From positions 1 to 64,000 of the forward strand of contig JAQWOH010000027.1 in assembly GCA_029245955.1 (NCBI GenBank): DNA of 64,000 bases. Reading direction: 5' to 3'. Both the position numbers and the translations under genes were made by a program. Each line of letters starts with the position of its first letter. Position 1 is the stretch's first letter. This DNA is from Fuerstiella sp. Lineage in GTDB: Bacteria > Planctomycetota > Planctomycetia > Planctomycetales > Planctomycetaceae. Below are positions 29,504 to 38,221 of the stretch, piece after piece. The notes below the pieces were generated by a model, which saw only the letters and a list, made by a program, of their open reading frames with translations, made no database searches and had not been told where the DNA came from.

Positions 29504-32119
29504 TCAGAGCGAGTCGACTTTGATCGTAGTGGAATCGTTCGCTGGAATGTCCACGCGTACTGTCAGCACGTGAAAACGGCCGTTGTCGCTGACAATTTCT
29601 GACTCAAGGCGGCCGCCCGAGATGTCGTACTTGCCGGCAGGGAGGACGAATCTTACTCGACCGTCCGGAAGCGGTTCCAACAACTGGTTCGTCACTGTCG
29701 CTGTATTGCAGGATTCTGTCCCGTCATTCGGTCGGTCGTAGGAAACACTCAACGGTGACACCGTCTCGCGGGGGAAAGGGATCGGTGATGTCTCGTGACC
29801 ATTGTACGTGCATGATGCGACCTGGTTGTCGCGAAAACGAATGATGCGAAAGCTCTCTGAATTCGTCTTGCCGATGCGCCGCGTCGGGGTCGCGCCAAAG
29901 TTCGTAACCTTTTTTCCAATCCCGTGTGCGTCATGAATCATCCGCACCTGATATTTGTCCAGCAAACTAAGGGGAGCGTTCGCCTCAAAGGCGTTGATCA
30001 CTGTGACTGCGATGTCCTGCCGAGACGCAAGCAGGGCTTCGGCTTTCGACGTGTCAGTGTGCCACGGATAGCCGAAGTTAAGCACGCTGACATGCGGTCC
30101 GCAGTCGGTCAAACCGACCGGATCCCCGTACCATGATTCGTGGCCTGAGAACTGATGGTTTCCGAAATTGACGATGTAGGGCATGTCCAGCCCCGCCAGA
30201 GCTCCCGACACATAGGCCGGGTTGCACGCGTTGCTGCATAATACCATGTCGGGCGCCAGCAGATTGATGGTCGTCACCAACCGCTGAAGATATTCGGCCT
30301 GATACTGCCCCGACGTATCCAGATGCCCGAACGTGATGAATATTGGGTTACGGGAAAACTGTTTCACAACGTGCACACTCCGAGGCGAACGACACAGACC
30401 GGTTCGCCCTCCGCCGGTCACTTTTACGCTGAGATCATAGGCGCCGTCAGGCATGTCATCCGGCAGCGAAATTACGACTTCCCGGTCGTAGTAGTAAGCC
30501 TCGGATTTGTCTTCTTCAAACGAAACGACTCGTGATATGACGGTCGGACCAACCTGGCGTGTCAGCCTCACCTGATCGATTGTCGCGTCAAAACCGAGAA
30601 AACGAGCCCGAAGCGTCTGCCCTGGTTCGCAGATCGCCGGCTGATTCAGACGGGGGAATCGAAACCGGCTCTTAACGGTCGAAGCATCGCGGGTGAGATA
30701 GACAGGAGGCAGTCCTGTAGAACCGTTGACCTTGACACTGATGTTTTTTACGTGGGCCGTTCGCCAGCCAGTTGCCCGCACTTCCAGCGAGTAGCCATCG
30801 CCTGGTGGGAGCGCTGTCAGTGAACACTGCCCGGTCAACCAGTTTCTCACCAACGTGTTTCGGATGATCGCGCCACCGCGCCGCAGGATCGCTCGGCAGT
30901 CGACAAGATGTGAGTTCTTATCACCGTTTACATGAAACTGCAGTTCTCCGCGATCATCGTTCCATGTGTGCAGGGATTGGATGCGACATCCGGACAGGTC
31001 ACCGTCGCTGCGATGCTCAATTCGTACAGTGTGTGATCCGGCCGGCAGGTCATCCTCCAACACGATATCACGTGGCAGCGAACGTGGCACCAGAATCCGT
31101 TCGTCTGCATCGTCAATTGTGATCGCCAGCGATCCCAGATTCGCCGTTCCGTAGGCCGGAACATTGTGACCGCCCAGCCGTAACGCCACGCCTGTCCCCT
31201 GGAAGACGCACTCAATCGACGCCCCGTTTTCTGTAGTCTGCAACGCCGTATCTTTCGCGAATCGGAAGCGGCTTTCGTGCCAGGCTCCCGACCTTTTTAC
31301 GCGTTCCTTGTTCAGCGCAGACACCTCTTCGGGAATCATCCGCAGGCCATGTTCGGCATCCGGGTGCGTCAGATGCAGCGATCCGAGACAGCGCTGATCT
31401 TTGGTGCGCGGTCCTTTGGCAACCAGCAGGCGATCCCGAGCGGCTCCCACAATCCCGAGCGAACAGTCAAACTTGTACCGGCCCAGCAGCTGGAACTGCG
31501 AGTCCGTCTTCAACAGGATTTGCGGCGAGCCATAACACCCGAACCACCAGATTCCGTCGTGGAAAGCGGCCGTCTGAATTCCCAACTGAGTCCAGCCGCT
31601 GTTGATGATGTGTTTGCGCAGGAATCTTAAGTCTGCGTCATATTCATAGACGTAGTTTTCGGCAACACCGTCTGGAAGCCCGCCCACGACGAAGAAATGG
31701 CCGTCTCTGACTGCCATGCCACCAGCGCCGTGAAACACTTCCGGGGTTGGATGTTTTGACAGGAGCTCAAGAGTTTCTCCGCTGTAAACATAAACCCACG
31801 AGTCCGCGTTGCCGTCCGGGTCGTTGAAGCGACCGTGGTTCACTGCGACATAGATTCTGTTACGTGTGAAACACAGGTCACCATGATGATTCGCTACGGG
31901 AATCTTCGTCAACATGCGACCACTACGATCCGTTTTCACCAGTTCGGTCGTGAATGACCAGTAGATGGCATCGACTTTGTTCGTGCAGACTCCCTGCAGA
32001 TGATGCTGGTAGTTGCCTTCGCACTCCACATTGCCAAACATTCGGCCGTCAGCGGCCCCGCAGGTGATGCTCGACATCGTTGCTGTCAGTTGCAGGAAAA
32101 ACGTAAAAAGAAATTTCAT
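29504..32119 (-). CDS. large secreted multidomain protein with degenerate phosphoesterase domain
   Basis: An 871-residue protein with a signal peptide (MKFLFTFFLQLTATMSSITCGA). Residues about 30-270 look like a beta-propeller (repeated WVYVYSG, WTQLGIQTAAF). Residues about 280-385 look like a galactose-binding or carbohydrate-esterase N-domain (ECVFQGTGVALRLGG). Residues about 400-550 are beta-sandwich-like. Residues about 590-780 resemble calcineurin-type metallophosphoesterases (GALAGLDMPYIVNFGNHQF), but the DxH and GDxxN metal motifs read GHLD and SNACN. It is therefore probably a non-catalytic binding module. The start at 32119 gives the signal peptide. Confidence 0.7.
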   Translation of the reverse strand: MKFLFTFFLQLTATMSSITCGAADGRMFGNVECEGNYQHHLQGVCTNKVDAIYWSFTTELVKTDRSGRMLTKIPVANHHGDLCFTRNRIYVAVNHGRFNDPDGNADSWVYVYSGETLELLSKHPTPEVFHGAGGMAVRDGHFFVVGGLPDGVAENYVYEYDADLRFLRKHIINSGWTQLGIQTAAFHDGIWWFGCYGSPQILLKTDSQFQLLGRYKFDCSLGIVGAARDRLLVAKGPRTKDQRCLGSLHLTHPDAEHGLRMIPEEVSALNKERVKRSGAWHESRFRFAKDTALQTTENGASIECVFQGTGVALRLGGHNVPAYGTANLGSLAITIDDADERILVPRSLPRDIVLEDDLPAGSHTVRIEHRSDGDLSGCRIQSLHTWNDDRGELQFHVNGDKNSHLVDCRAILRRGGAIIRNTLVRNWLTGQCSLTALPPGDGYSLEVRATGWRTAHVKNISVKVNGSTGLPPVYLTRDASTVKSRFRFPRLNQPAICEPGQTLRARFLGFDATIDQVRLTRQVGPTVISRVVSFEEDKSEAYYYDREVVISLPDDMPDGAYDLSVKVTGGGRTGLCRSPRSVHVVKQFSRNPIFITFGHLDTSGQYQAEYLQRLVTTINLLAPDMVLCSNACNPAYVSGALAGLDMPYIVNFGNHQFSGHESWYGDPVGLTDCGPHVSVLNFGYPWHTDTSKAEALLASRQDIAVTVINAFEANAPLSLLDKYQVRMIHDAHGIGKKVTNFGATPTRRIGKTNSESFRIIRFRDNQVASCTYNGHETSPIPFPRETVSPLSVSYDRPNDGTESCNTATVTNQLLEPLPDGRVRFVLPAGKYDISGGRLESEIVSDNGRFHVLTVRVDIPANDSTTIKVDSL

Positions 32120-32702
32120 ACCTGCATCCCGTTCTACTGAGAGTTGCGATGAATCAAGGCTTTGAAAAACGTTGTCCGGTCTGCTGCGAATTCTTCCCAC
32201 GAGTTCGGTCGACCCACGTGTTTTCGGCAACTGTTCTGCTGTTATCGTGCCAGCGTCATCTTCTCGCTGAAGACCCGATGGATTCTCTCATGCTCGACCG
32301 TAAACCACCAGTATTACAGATAAAGAACCCAGCCTCGCAGGGCATCCGATCCCCTTGATGATCCACCGAATGATTTCCGGAACTCGCGCGAACCAATACG
32401 GCCGTTTGCACGTCTGACTCTGTAAGGCTGCAGCGCCGGCCCAATGAAACATTGTGCGGCTTCCGACAATACTCAGCTCTTACGCCTACTTTCCTGCAAA
32501 AAAGATCTCGAATCGGAGACTTCAAGCGACGTTGATCGCTGCAGTCAGATTTCCTAGACGCACTGAGCGGTTCTGAAAAATTCGGCATTCTCATGGTGAA
32601 TTGGCTGATCTGTCTCCCGCGCCTCTGACACCGGGTTTTTTTGCGGTTGTGTTCGAGCGGACGCTCATCTGTTGTTCCAGCGAATAGATCGGCGGCACAG
32701 AC
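32120..32702. other. intergenic region before the tRNA array
   Basis: 583 bases. Contains the promoter side of the secreted-protein gene and a T-rich stretch at 32634-32642 after CACCGGG. No gene or clear tRNA recognised. Confidence 0.45.
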
Positions 32703-32774
32703 GGGTCGGTAGCTGAGATGGTTTAGCGACGGTCTGAAGAACCGTAGAGGAGGATTCGAGCGCCTCCCGGCCCA
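32703..32774 (+). tRNA. tRNA-Phe(GAA), slightly atypical
   Basis: A cloverleaf folds by eye. Acceptor GGGTCGG pairs with CCGGCCC (one G-U). The D arm has GG in its loop. The anticodon stem ACGGT/ACCGT is perfect, with loop CTGAAGA giving anticodon GAA. The T stem GAGGA/GCCTC ends in an A-G mismatch where G53-C61 is expected. No CCA follows the discriminator A. First member of a nine-element cluster. Confidence 0.65.
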
Positions 32775-32844
32775 CTTAGGGTATGTTTTGCGTGGTGATA
32801 AATCGAGAATTGAATTTCCACTCTGGAAACATAACCAGATTTTC

Positions 32845-32917
32845 AGCCCGATCGTTCAACGATTAAGGACGTCGCCCTGACATGGCCGCGACTAAGGTTC
32901 GACTCCTTCTCGGGCTA
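32845..32917 (+). tRNA. tRNA-Val(GAC), atypical
   Basis: Acceptor AGCCCGA/TCGGGCT is perfect and the D stem GTTC/GGAC pairs fully. The anticodon stem TCGCC/GGCCG has one mismatch, with loop CTGACAT giving anticodon GAC. The T arm is centred on TTCGACT with a stem of four good pairs. The D loop (AACGATTAA) lacks the usual GG. No encoded CCA. Confidence 0.62.
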
Positions 32918-33102
32918 CGGCGTTTTAGGGTGACTCACGGCTGCGAAGAACGTGTTCCGGATTGCCACGTGTTCCGGATTGCCGCATGCTTTTCCCATAA
33001 GCCAGCTCGAAATGCGTGTTTTCTCAGACTGCTGTGAATGAGGCGTGTGGAGACTGTGACGGGTACGTTGTCTCATTTCAAACAGATTCGTGCAATCAAC
33101 AA

Positions 33103-33177
33103 TGGGGTGGGGCCTGTGCTGCTGCGGGCTGGCGGCTCTGAACCGTCGTGATGCGGTCTCAATTCCTGCCACCACAA
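33103..33177 (+). tRNA. tRNA-Gln(CTG)-like, degenerate
   Basis: Acceptor TGGGGTG/CACCACA has one mismatch. The anticodon stem GGCGG/CCGTC is fully paired with loop CTCTGAA, giving anticodon CTG. The D loop lacks GG, and the T loop reads CTCAATT instead of TTCAATT or TTCGA. Recognisable as a Gln tRNA but eroded. No CCA. Confidence 0.5.
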
Positions 33178-33194
33178 CTAAAAGTATTCAACAT

Positions 33195-33265
33195 GGCCCG
33201 TTCTTCTAATGGCAGGAGGCTGGACTTTTGATCCGGCGATATGGGTTCGAATCCCGTACGGACTG
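33195..33265 (+). tRNA. tRNA-Gln(TTG)-like
   Basis: The central part matches bacterial tRNA-Gln closely. The D arm is TTCTAATGGCAGGAG. The anticodon stem CTGGA/TCCGG has one G-U and loop CTTTTGA, giving anticodon TTG. The T arm is ATGGG-TTCGAAT-CCCGT. The acceptor GGCCCGT/ACGGACT has a C-A mismatch and a terminal G-U. No CCA. Confidence 0.62.
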
Positions 33266-33278
33266 GTTAGATATTAAC

Positions 33279-33359
33279 GACCAGGTGGTGGAATGTCAGA
33301 CACGCGACGCTCAGAACGTTGTGCCTGAAGGCGTGGCAGTTCGATTCTCTTTCCGGTTA
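33279..33359 (+). tRNA. tRNA-Leu(CAG)-like
   Basis: A class II tRNA of 81 bases. GTGGAATGTCAGACACGC is the usual Leu D-arm sequence with GG changed to GT. The anticodon stem CGACG/CGTTG is paired with loop CTCAGAA (anticodon CAG). A variable arm hairpin GCC-TGAA-GGC follows, then a T arm with TTCGATT. The acceptor GACCAGG/TCCGGTT is only weakly paired. No CCA. Confidence 0.62.
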
Positions 33360-33424
33360 CTAATGAGTTCAGCGATCCGGCGAATCTGATGGTCACTGAT
33401 AAAGTCTGAACATGCATATAATAT

Positions 33425-33494
33425 TGCAGGTGCGGCAGGTGCCCAGCTGGCTTTCATAAGGCCGGCCTGCTCGGCTCGATACCGGGACCTGCAA
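33425..33494 (+). tRNA. tRNA-Met(CAT)
   Basis: The best cloverleaf of the cluster. Acceptor TGCAGGT/ACCTGCA and T stem CTCGG/CCGGG are complete. The anticodon stem TGGCT/GGCCG pairs with G-U ends, with loop TTCATAA giving CAT. The D arm is GGC-AGGTGCCCA-GCT. T-loop CTCGATA departs from TTCGANN. CAT may serve elongator Met, initiator Met or, after lysidine modification, Ile. No CCA. Confidence 0.65.
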
Positions 33495-33516
33495 CTAAGA
33501 CATTCTTTGATGTCCA

Positions 33517-33590
33517 GGCCGGGTACGCAAACGGAAAAGTGGCGAGCAGGAGCGGCTTGTGACCGGCGGGTTCGACTCCCACCTCGGTCA
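33517..33590 (+). tRNA. degenerate tRNA-like element, isotype unclear
   Basis: 74 bases bounded by a paired acceptor GGCCGGG/CTCGGTC and a T arm GCGGG-TTCGACT-CCCAC. The middle is ambiguous. Stem CGAGC/GCTTG gives loop AGGAGCG (anticodon GAG, but G at position 33). Alternatively a loop CTTGTGA (anticodon GTG, His) leaves no room for the variable region. Probably non-standard or non-functional. Confidence 0.4.
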
Positions 33591-33642
33591 GTCACACTTT
33601 TGCCGTTGGACTCCATCCGGGATCATTCGGTAATGATAACAC

Positions 33643-33713
33643 GGGAGGTTCGTCCAATGGCAGGACGTCTGTCCTGCAACCAGGAAATCAGAGTTTGATT
33701 CTCCGGCGGTCGA
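33643..33713 (+). tRNA. degenerate tRNA-like element (TGC or GCA anticodon)
   Basis: The D arm GTC-CAATGGCAG-GAC is perfect. Anticodon stem TCTGT/CCAGG has four pairs around loop CCTGCAA, with C at position 33 (anticodon TGC; GCA if the loop is shifted). The T loop is TTTGATT rather than TTCGATT. The acceptor ends GGGAGGT/GCGGTCG pair poorly. A strongly eroded copy. Confidence 0.38.
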
Positions 33714-33724
33714 CTGCAGAACAA

Positions 33725-33795
33725 AGACTCATGGTCCAACGGCACGGCACCAGGTCCGCAGGCTCGCGATCCGGGTTCGATTCCCGGTGAGTCCA
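33725..33795 (+). tRNA. degenerate tRNA-like element, isotype unclear
   Basis: Acceptor AGACTCA/TGAGTCC pairs except the terminal A-C. The T arm CCGGG-TTCGATT-CCCGG is perfect, and a T occupies position 8. The D arm and the anticodon stem (CCAGG/GCTCG) are poorly paired; the loop TCCGCAG would give CGC, or GCA if shifted. Last recognisable element of the cluster. Confidence 0.4.
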
Positions 33796-34368
33796 CCGAA
33801 ACAAGACAGGGACGGTAGCCGGATATGGCTGGCCGGACCGCACTGCTAAGAAGTGGCTGGCCGCCATTTGAGTCACGATGGATGAACAGAAAGCTTCCGG
33901 GCTGAGCAATCGGACCAGAGGTTTTCTCATTGTTCGCATGCGGGAGCCGCATCGACGGCTCTCCGGCATTGCGATGACTGCAATGGGTTGTATACGCGGT
34001 GGAACAGGTGCATGCCCGAACAGGATTTTGCTCAGTTACGGCCGGCGTGCTGTCTGACACGATTGCGAACCGAACAACGGCAGACCTCACTGCTTGCTTC
34101 ATCGATGCCACGTTTCGCGTAGACTGCGGAAGCTTCTCGTGCCCATGCTGGAGTCCGGGCACGAGGAGTGTAGCTGTCGAACACGCCGTGGTCTCCATCC
34201 TGCGAAAACGATGGCATGCGTTTGATCAGGCGCCCTTTGCAGCCAATAATGGTCTGTCAAGGCTCCGAACTTACATTGGTTCCGGGAATACTCAAGTCCA
34301 AATACTCGCTGCCATTGGTCGCTACGGCTGATTCAACTGCGGCACCTTTTCGTGAATCAGTCGTGAAC
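33796..34368. other. intergenic region between the tRNA array and trmL
   Basis: 573 bases. A perfect nine-base-pair inverted repeat CTCGTGCCC/GGGCACGAG with a 12-base loop lies at 34136-34165. The frame of trmL is open from 34216 but without TrmL similarity. No further convincing tRNA was found. Confidence 0.45.
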
Positions 34369-34836
34369 ATGTCGTCTCCAGTTTTGAACGTCGTTCTGCA
34401 CCAGCCCGAAATTCCTCAGAATACGGGCAACATCGGTCGCACGTGTGTCGCGATCGGAGCGAAGCTGTGGCTGATTCGTCCACTCGGTTACAAGTTGGAG
34501 GACCGGTATCTCAAACGAGCCGGGATGGATTACTGGCAGCACCTGGACTGGGAAGCCGTGGACAGCTGGACGGAAGTCCAGCAGCGACTGCCGCATGCGG
34601 CCGTGTGGTATTTGACGAAGACAGCCACCCGGGTGGTCTGGGATGCAGACTTCAGTCGCGGGGACGTACTGCTGTTTGGTAGTGAGTCACGTGGGTTGCC
34701 TCCTTCGATCATCAACGAATGCGTGGCGAACAAGCTGAAGCTGCCTATGACAGATCTGGTCCGTAGTTTGAATCTGGCCAGCACAGTGAATACCGTCGCG
34801 TACGAAGCGGTGCGACAGTTTGGCGGGCTTGAATGA
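34369..34836 (+). CDS. trmL: tRNA (cytidine/uridine-2'-O-)-methyltransferase TrmL
   Basis: A 155-residue SPOUT methyltransferase. It begins [21 protein letters not shown] (TrmL motif 1), has [14 protein letters not shown] (motif 2) and ends with [22 protein letters not shown], the knotted SAM site (motif 3). TrmL methylates the ribose of wobble base 34 in tRNA-Leu isoacceptors. The ATG at 34369 gives the standard minimal protein; the frame is open to 34216. It overlaps the following glycosylase gene by four bases and lies just downstream of the tRNA cluster. Confidence 0.92.
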   Translation: MSSPVLNVVLHQPEIPQNTGNIGRTCVAIGAKLWLIRPLGYKLEDRYLKRAGMDYWQHLDWEAVDSWTEVQQRLPHAAVWYLTKTATRVVWDADFSRGDVLLFGSESRGLPPSIINECVANKLKLPMTDLVRSLNLASTVNTVAYEAVRQFGGLE

Positions 34837-35465
34837 ATCGATGTCGTGCAGCAATTCACGATGTATCTGAGCAGGAGTTTTTTGCTCGCGACGTTACTGT
34901 GGTGGCTCAGGAGTTGATTGGCATGCTGCTGTGCCGTCGCAGTCGGCAGGGGCTGGCCGTGGGGCGGATTGTGGAAACGGAGGCTTATCTGGCCCAGGGA
35001 GACTCGGCGTCGCATTCGGCCAGGGGCATCAATCGCAAGAACGCCAGCATGTTCGGACTGCCGGGACACGCCTATGTTTACACGATTCATGCTCGACAGT
35101 GTTTTAACATCGTCACGGAATCAAAGGGCGCGGCTTCTGCCGTTCTGGTTCGAGCGGTGGAGCCGGTGCATGGCACGCAACTGATGGAACAGCGGCGCGG
35201 GATGAACAGAACACGAGATTTGTGTCGAGGTCCCGCACGTCTGTGTGAAGCGTTGGATATCGGTCGTGACTTCGATGGCTGGGATCTGAGTAAACGGCGG
35301 CGCCTGTGGGTGGGCACAGATACAGGTGTCGGTGACCTTCGCATCGGTAATTCAGTTAGGATCGGAGTGACGTCGGCGCAAGATGCGAGGCTTCGGTTCT
35401 TTCTGCCTGACAGTGAATTCGTAAGTGGTCCCCAGTCACTGAATCGGTCGTCGACGAATGAGTGA
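34833..35465 (+). CDS. 3-methyladenine DNA glycosylase (MPG/AAG family)
   Basis: A 210-residue base-excision repair enzyme. Conserved segments are [10 protein letters not shown], the catalytic [22 protein letters not shown] (Glu of VETEAY), [27 protein letters not shown] and [11 protein letters not shown]. It removes alkylated purines from DNA. Overlap with trmL implies one transcript. Confidence 0.93.
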   Translation: MNRCRAAIHDVSEQEFFARDVTVVAQELIGMLLCRRSRQGLAVGRIVETEAYLAQGDSASHSARGINRKNASMFGLPGHAYVYTIHARQCFNIVTESKGAASAVLVRAVEPVHGTQLMEQRRGMNRTRDLCRGPARLCEALDIGRDFDGWDLSKRRRLWVGTDTGVGDLRIGNSVRIGVTSAQDARLRFFLPDSEFVSGPQSLNRSSTNE

Positions 35466-35636
35466 ATGACACACGGCTGTTCCTGCAATTCGAGCCTGTG
35501 GGCTTGTCTGAGCAGCCAGCAGGCCATGCCTGGTTTCAGCAGACCGCACAGAGGATTTATCGACGCTGTGTTGCCCGTGGCCTGCATTCGTGCAGTTCTG
35601 CGATGCTTTCAGGTCGCCTGCCGCGCGGCAGCGCGA

Positions 35637-36512
35637 CTAACGCACATTTGGAGTTTCTGACAGGCGTGCCAGGCGGCGATCGAAAACTTCCTGGACAGTT
35701 ACCTCGATCGTCTTGCACAGGCCATCCAGGTCCAGGTCATCTTCGTCAAAGCCGAACGGTTCTTCGACGTGTTCCGCGACTGTCTCAAGGCCCAGCATGA
35801 AATATGCGACGATGCCGGTCAGGGGGACGGTCCACCAGCGGAAACTATCCACGATGCCCCAGGGAAAGGTGACCAGGTACAGCCCCACACATTGTCTGGC
35901 GAACGTGCGGTAGGACCGAACGACCCGAGTGTTTCGGATTCGTTCACAGCCGCCGCAGATGTCCAGAAACAGGCGAGCTTCCGCGTCCAGTACTCGCAGG
36001 TCATCGCCGTCGATAAAACCGTTGGTCTTCCACGAACCGAGCTCTTCGTACATGCGAGTGATCAGATACGACGGTACGTGTGAAGGCTGATCGGGACACG
36101 CTTCGAAGCCTTCCAGTTGCTGCAGTTTTGCTCCGTTGCGCAGATGGTCTTTCAGTCCGTAGGCGAAGGCCACGATCTCAATCCGGAATTTGTTCAACTC
36201 GTCATCACCGGCTTTACACAGATCAGCCACTTTGATGGACATGTTACGACTGATGTTGACCAGGGTGCCCCAAAGTTTGCGGGCTTCCCACCATCTGGCG
36301 TAGGACGAATTGGTGCGAAACACCAGCAGCCAGCCCAGGACCAGCGTGAACACGGCATGGAGATCCGGTGGCAGCGTAATGAATTCGCCGTAGGTCGACT
36401 GTGTTTCGAACCACACGGCGACAAGGGCATAAGCTGCTGTTGCCAATGCATACAGGCTGACGTTCCGCAGAGTCGCACTGCGGGCAATTTCTGACACAAC
36501 ATCGCGATTCAT
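35637..36512 (-). CDS. bestrophin-family anion channel protein
   Basis: A 291-residue membrane protein of the bestrophin/UPF0187 family. Markers are the first helices (ALATAAYALVAVWF), LVFRTNSSYARWWEARKLWG (the family signature), a cytosolic part, and PFGFDEDDLDLDGLCKTIE near the C-terminus. Bacterial members form pentameric ion channels. It converges with the glycosylase gene. Confidence 0.9.
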   Translation of the reverse strand: MNRDVVSEIARSATLRNVSLYALATAAYALVAVWFETQSTYGEFITLPPDLHAVFTLVLGWLLVFRTNSSYARWWEARKLWGTLVNISRNMSIKVADLCKAGDDELNKFRIEIVAFAYGLKDHLRNGAKLQQLEGFEACPDQPSHVPSYLITRMYEELGSWKTNGFIDGDDLRVLDAEARLFLDICGGCERIRNTRVVRSYRTFARQCVGLYLVTFPWGIVDSFRWWTVPLTGIVAYFMLGLETVAEHVEEPFGFDEDDLDLDGLCKTIEVTVQEVFDRRLARLSETPNVR

Positions 36513-36572
36513 TTTATTGTGGCTCGATCAATCACCGGAACGACTGCGGATGTGAAAATCGACTCGGATGGC

Positions 36573-37070
36573 TCACCTTGTATTCTTCAACGCATGCTGC
36601 ACCTCACCTGCACTTAAAGCACTGTCAAAGTGATTCTTATGCTCTGTCACAAAGCTGTCGTAACCTGTCCTCGTCCACACGTGCAGGCCGAGTCGCAGTG
36701 CAAACGTTGTGTATATGGCGGCGATCGTCGACACCGGCAGCTGGGCGTCAGCGGGTGACCAGCCTAGCAGATTGATCAGTACAAGGCAGAGTAACGAAAT
36801 GGCGGGGCCAGAGATACCGAACGTCAGGCCGCTTGTAAGGCCAAGGCGTCTGCTCAGAATTACGACAGGAATTCCGATGAAGAACAGTATGGGACCTGTC
36901 GCGACAATACTCTCAATGTCGTAGAACGCAGCGGCAACGCCCACAACGATTGTTGTACATTGCAGACCCAGACAGATGCGAAGATGGCGCAGATTTGAAT
37001 CGGGCTTCCGGTTAGTCGGTTCAAAAGACGATTGTGGTGCGCGAAACGGATTGTCGTCTGATGCTGTCAT
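36573..37070 (-). CDS. small four-helix membrane protein, unknown function
   Basis: A 165-residue protein starting MTASDDNPFRAPQSSFEP, a polar leader of the NPF/NPY-x-AP type common on planctomycete membrane proteins. Four hydrophobic segments follow (LQCTTIVVGVAAAF, GPILFFIGIPVVILS, FGISGPAISLLCLVLINLL, ISTIAAIYTTFALRLG). No recognised family. The frame is open to 37328, but that part overlaps the ubiA gene. It lies 39 bases after ubiA, so it is probably in the same transcript. Confidence 0.6.
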   Translation of the reverse strand: MTASDDNPFRAPQSSFEPTNRKPDSNLRHLRICLGLQCTTIVVGVAAAFYDIESIVATGPILFFIGIPVVILSRRLGLTSGLTFGISGPAISLLCLVLINLLGWSPADAQLPVSTIAAIYTTFALRLGLHVWTRTGYDSFVTEHKNHFDSALSAGEVQHALKNTR

Positions 37071-37108
37071 GATGTGCTGTGTTGTAATCGTCGTCTGTTG
37101 GTCATACG

Positions 37109-38077
37109 TCACGACATCGGAATGACGCGTTTCATCAGTGTCGCAGGTATCACCATGATGACGACCAGACTGGCCATTCGTCCGCTGCCCGTCGTGCAGA
37201 ATACCATGGCGGCGTCGACAAAAATGATGTTCAGCAGCATGAACCCCACTGTTTTCTGCAGCAGTCGCGACTGGTTCACCTGAATGGCCTGTCCGCACCG
37301 CAGTCCCACATTTCCCGCAATCAGACACAGCGCGATCACCGCTCCCTGAGCAGCCGGCTGTACGGACATCACTCGCACCGCGGTCCAGGTGTTGATGCCG
37401 ATACCGGCCAGTGCGACGGCCAGTCCGGAACTCAGGGTCAGTCTGGAAGAATCGCCTGCTTCATTGCGAGCGAACCATGTGACTCCGAACACATACACCG
37501 CAAGCGCTGCTGCAATATCAACCTGCGGGCCTGACCAGACCGCATCCCAGCTGCCCGCACAGCCGGCTCCGAGCATTATGTTCAGAAAGCGACAACCAGC
37601 CATACCAAACGGACCGCCGCCGGTGTTCTTAAGAACTGCATCGTAAAGGATGACAACGGCGGCCAGAATCAGGGCAATGCAGACGCCCACCGGTTCTGTT
37701 TCGGCGAAGATTCCGGCCAGTCCTGCTGCTGTGATACCAGTCAACATCAGCAGCGTTCCGAATACAGCAGCTGCCTTCTTTGAAATTCGGCCCGAAGGGA
37801 TGGGCCGTTCCGGTCGCTCCCGTGCATCCAGTTCGGCGTCAAACACGTCATTCAGCACCATGCCACCCAGATACAGTCCTGCACTGGAAAGCAGGAGCAG
37901 CCAGAAATATTTGAGTGCCAGAATGTCAGGCAGACTTCGTTCCGAACTGCTGACGATGAATCCGCACAGCACATTAGTTAATGCTGTAAAGACTGTAGGC
38001 AGCCGCATCAGGCGCAGCCAGGTCATCACCGTGGCTCTGGCGGGTTGAGAGACACCCACGCTATCGTTTTCTGTCAT
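37109..38077 (-). CDS. UbiA-family prenyltransferase
   Basis: A 322-residue membrane enzyme with about eight or nine helices. The first Asp-rich motif is NDVFDAELDARERPERPIPSGR, typical of UbiA enzymes of the EboC type. The second Asp motif (ILYDAVLKNTGGG) is partly changed. These enzymes attach isoprenyl chains to aromatic or other acceptors; the acceptor here is unknown. No other ebo genes flank it. Followed by the small membrane protein gene. Confidence 0.85.
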   Translation of the reverse strand: MTENDSVGVSQPARATVMTWLRLMRLPTVFTALTNVLCGFIVSSSERSLPDILALKYFWLLLLSSAGLYLGGMVLNDVFDAELDARERPERPIPSGRISKKAAAVFGTLLMLTGITAAGLAGIFAETEPVGVCIALILAAVVILYDAVLKNTGGGPFGMAGCRFLNIMLGAGCAGSWDAVWSGPQVDIAAALAVYVFGVTWFARNEAGDSSRLTLSSGLAVALAGIGINTWTAVRVMSVQPAAQGAVIALCLIAGNVGLRCGQAIQVNQSRLLQKTVGFMLLNIIFVDAAMVFCTTGSGRMASLVVIMVIPATLMKRVIPMS

Positions 38078-38221
38078 CTTTTGCTCTAGTCCGCGAATCC
38101 GGCAAAGGCTGGGGAGGCTGTTTCGGGCTCACAGTCGTTAAGTCGGGTCCGTTGTCAACTGAAAAAGACTCCCGAGCCTCTCACCTTTTCATAACGTCTG
38201 TTCACAAGTGAGACGTCAGGC

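Noticed and set aside
33805-33880. Possible further tRNA after the array (loop GCTAAGA)
   Set aside because: Only a four-base-pair anticodon stem; no T arm or acceptor helix could be drawn.
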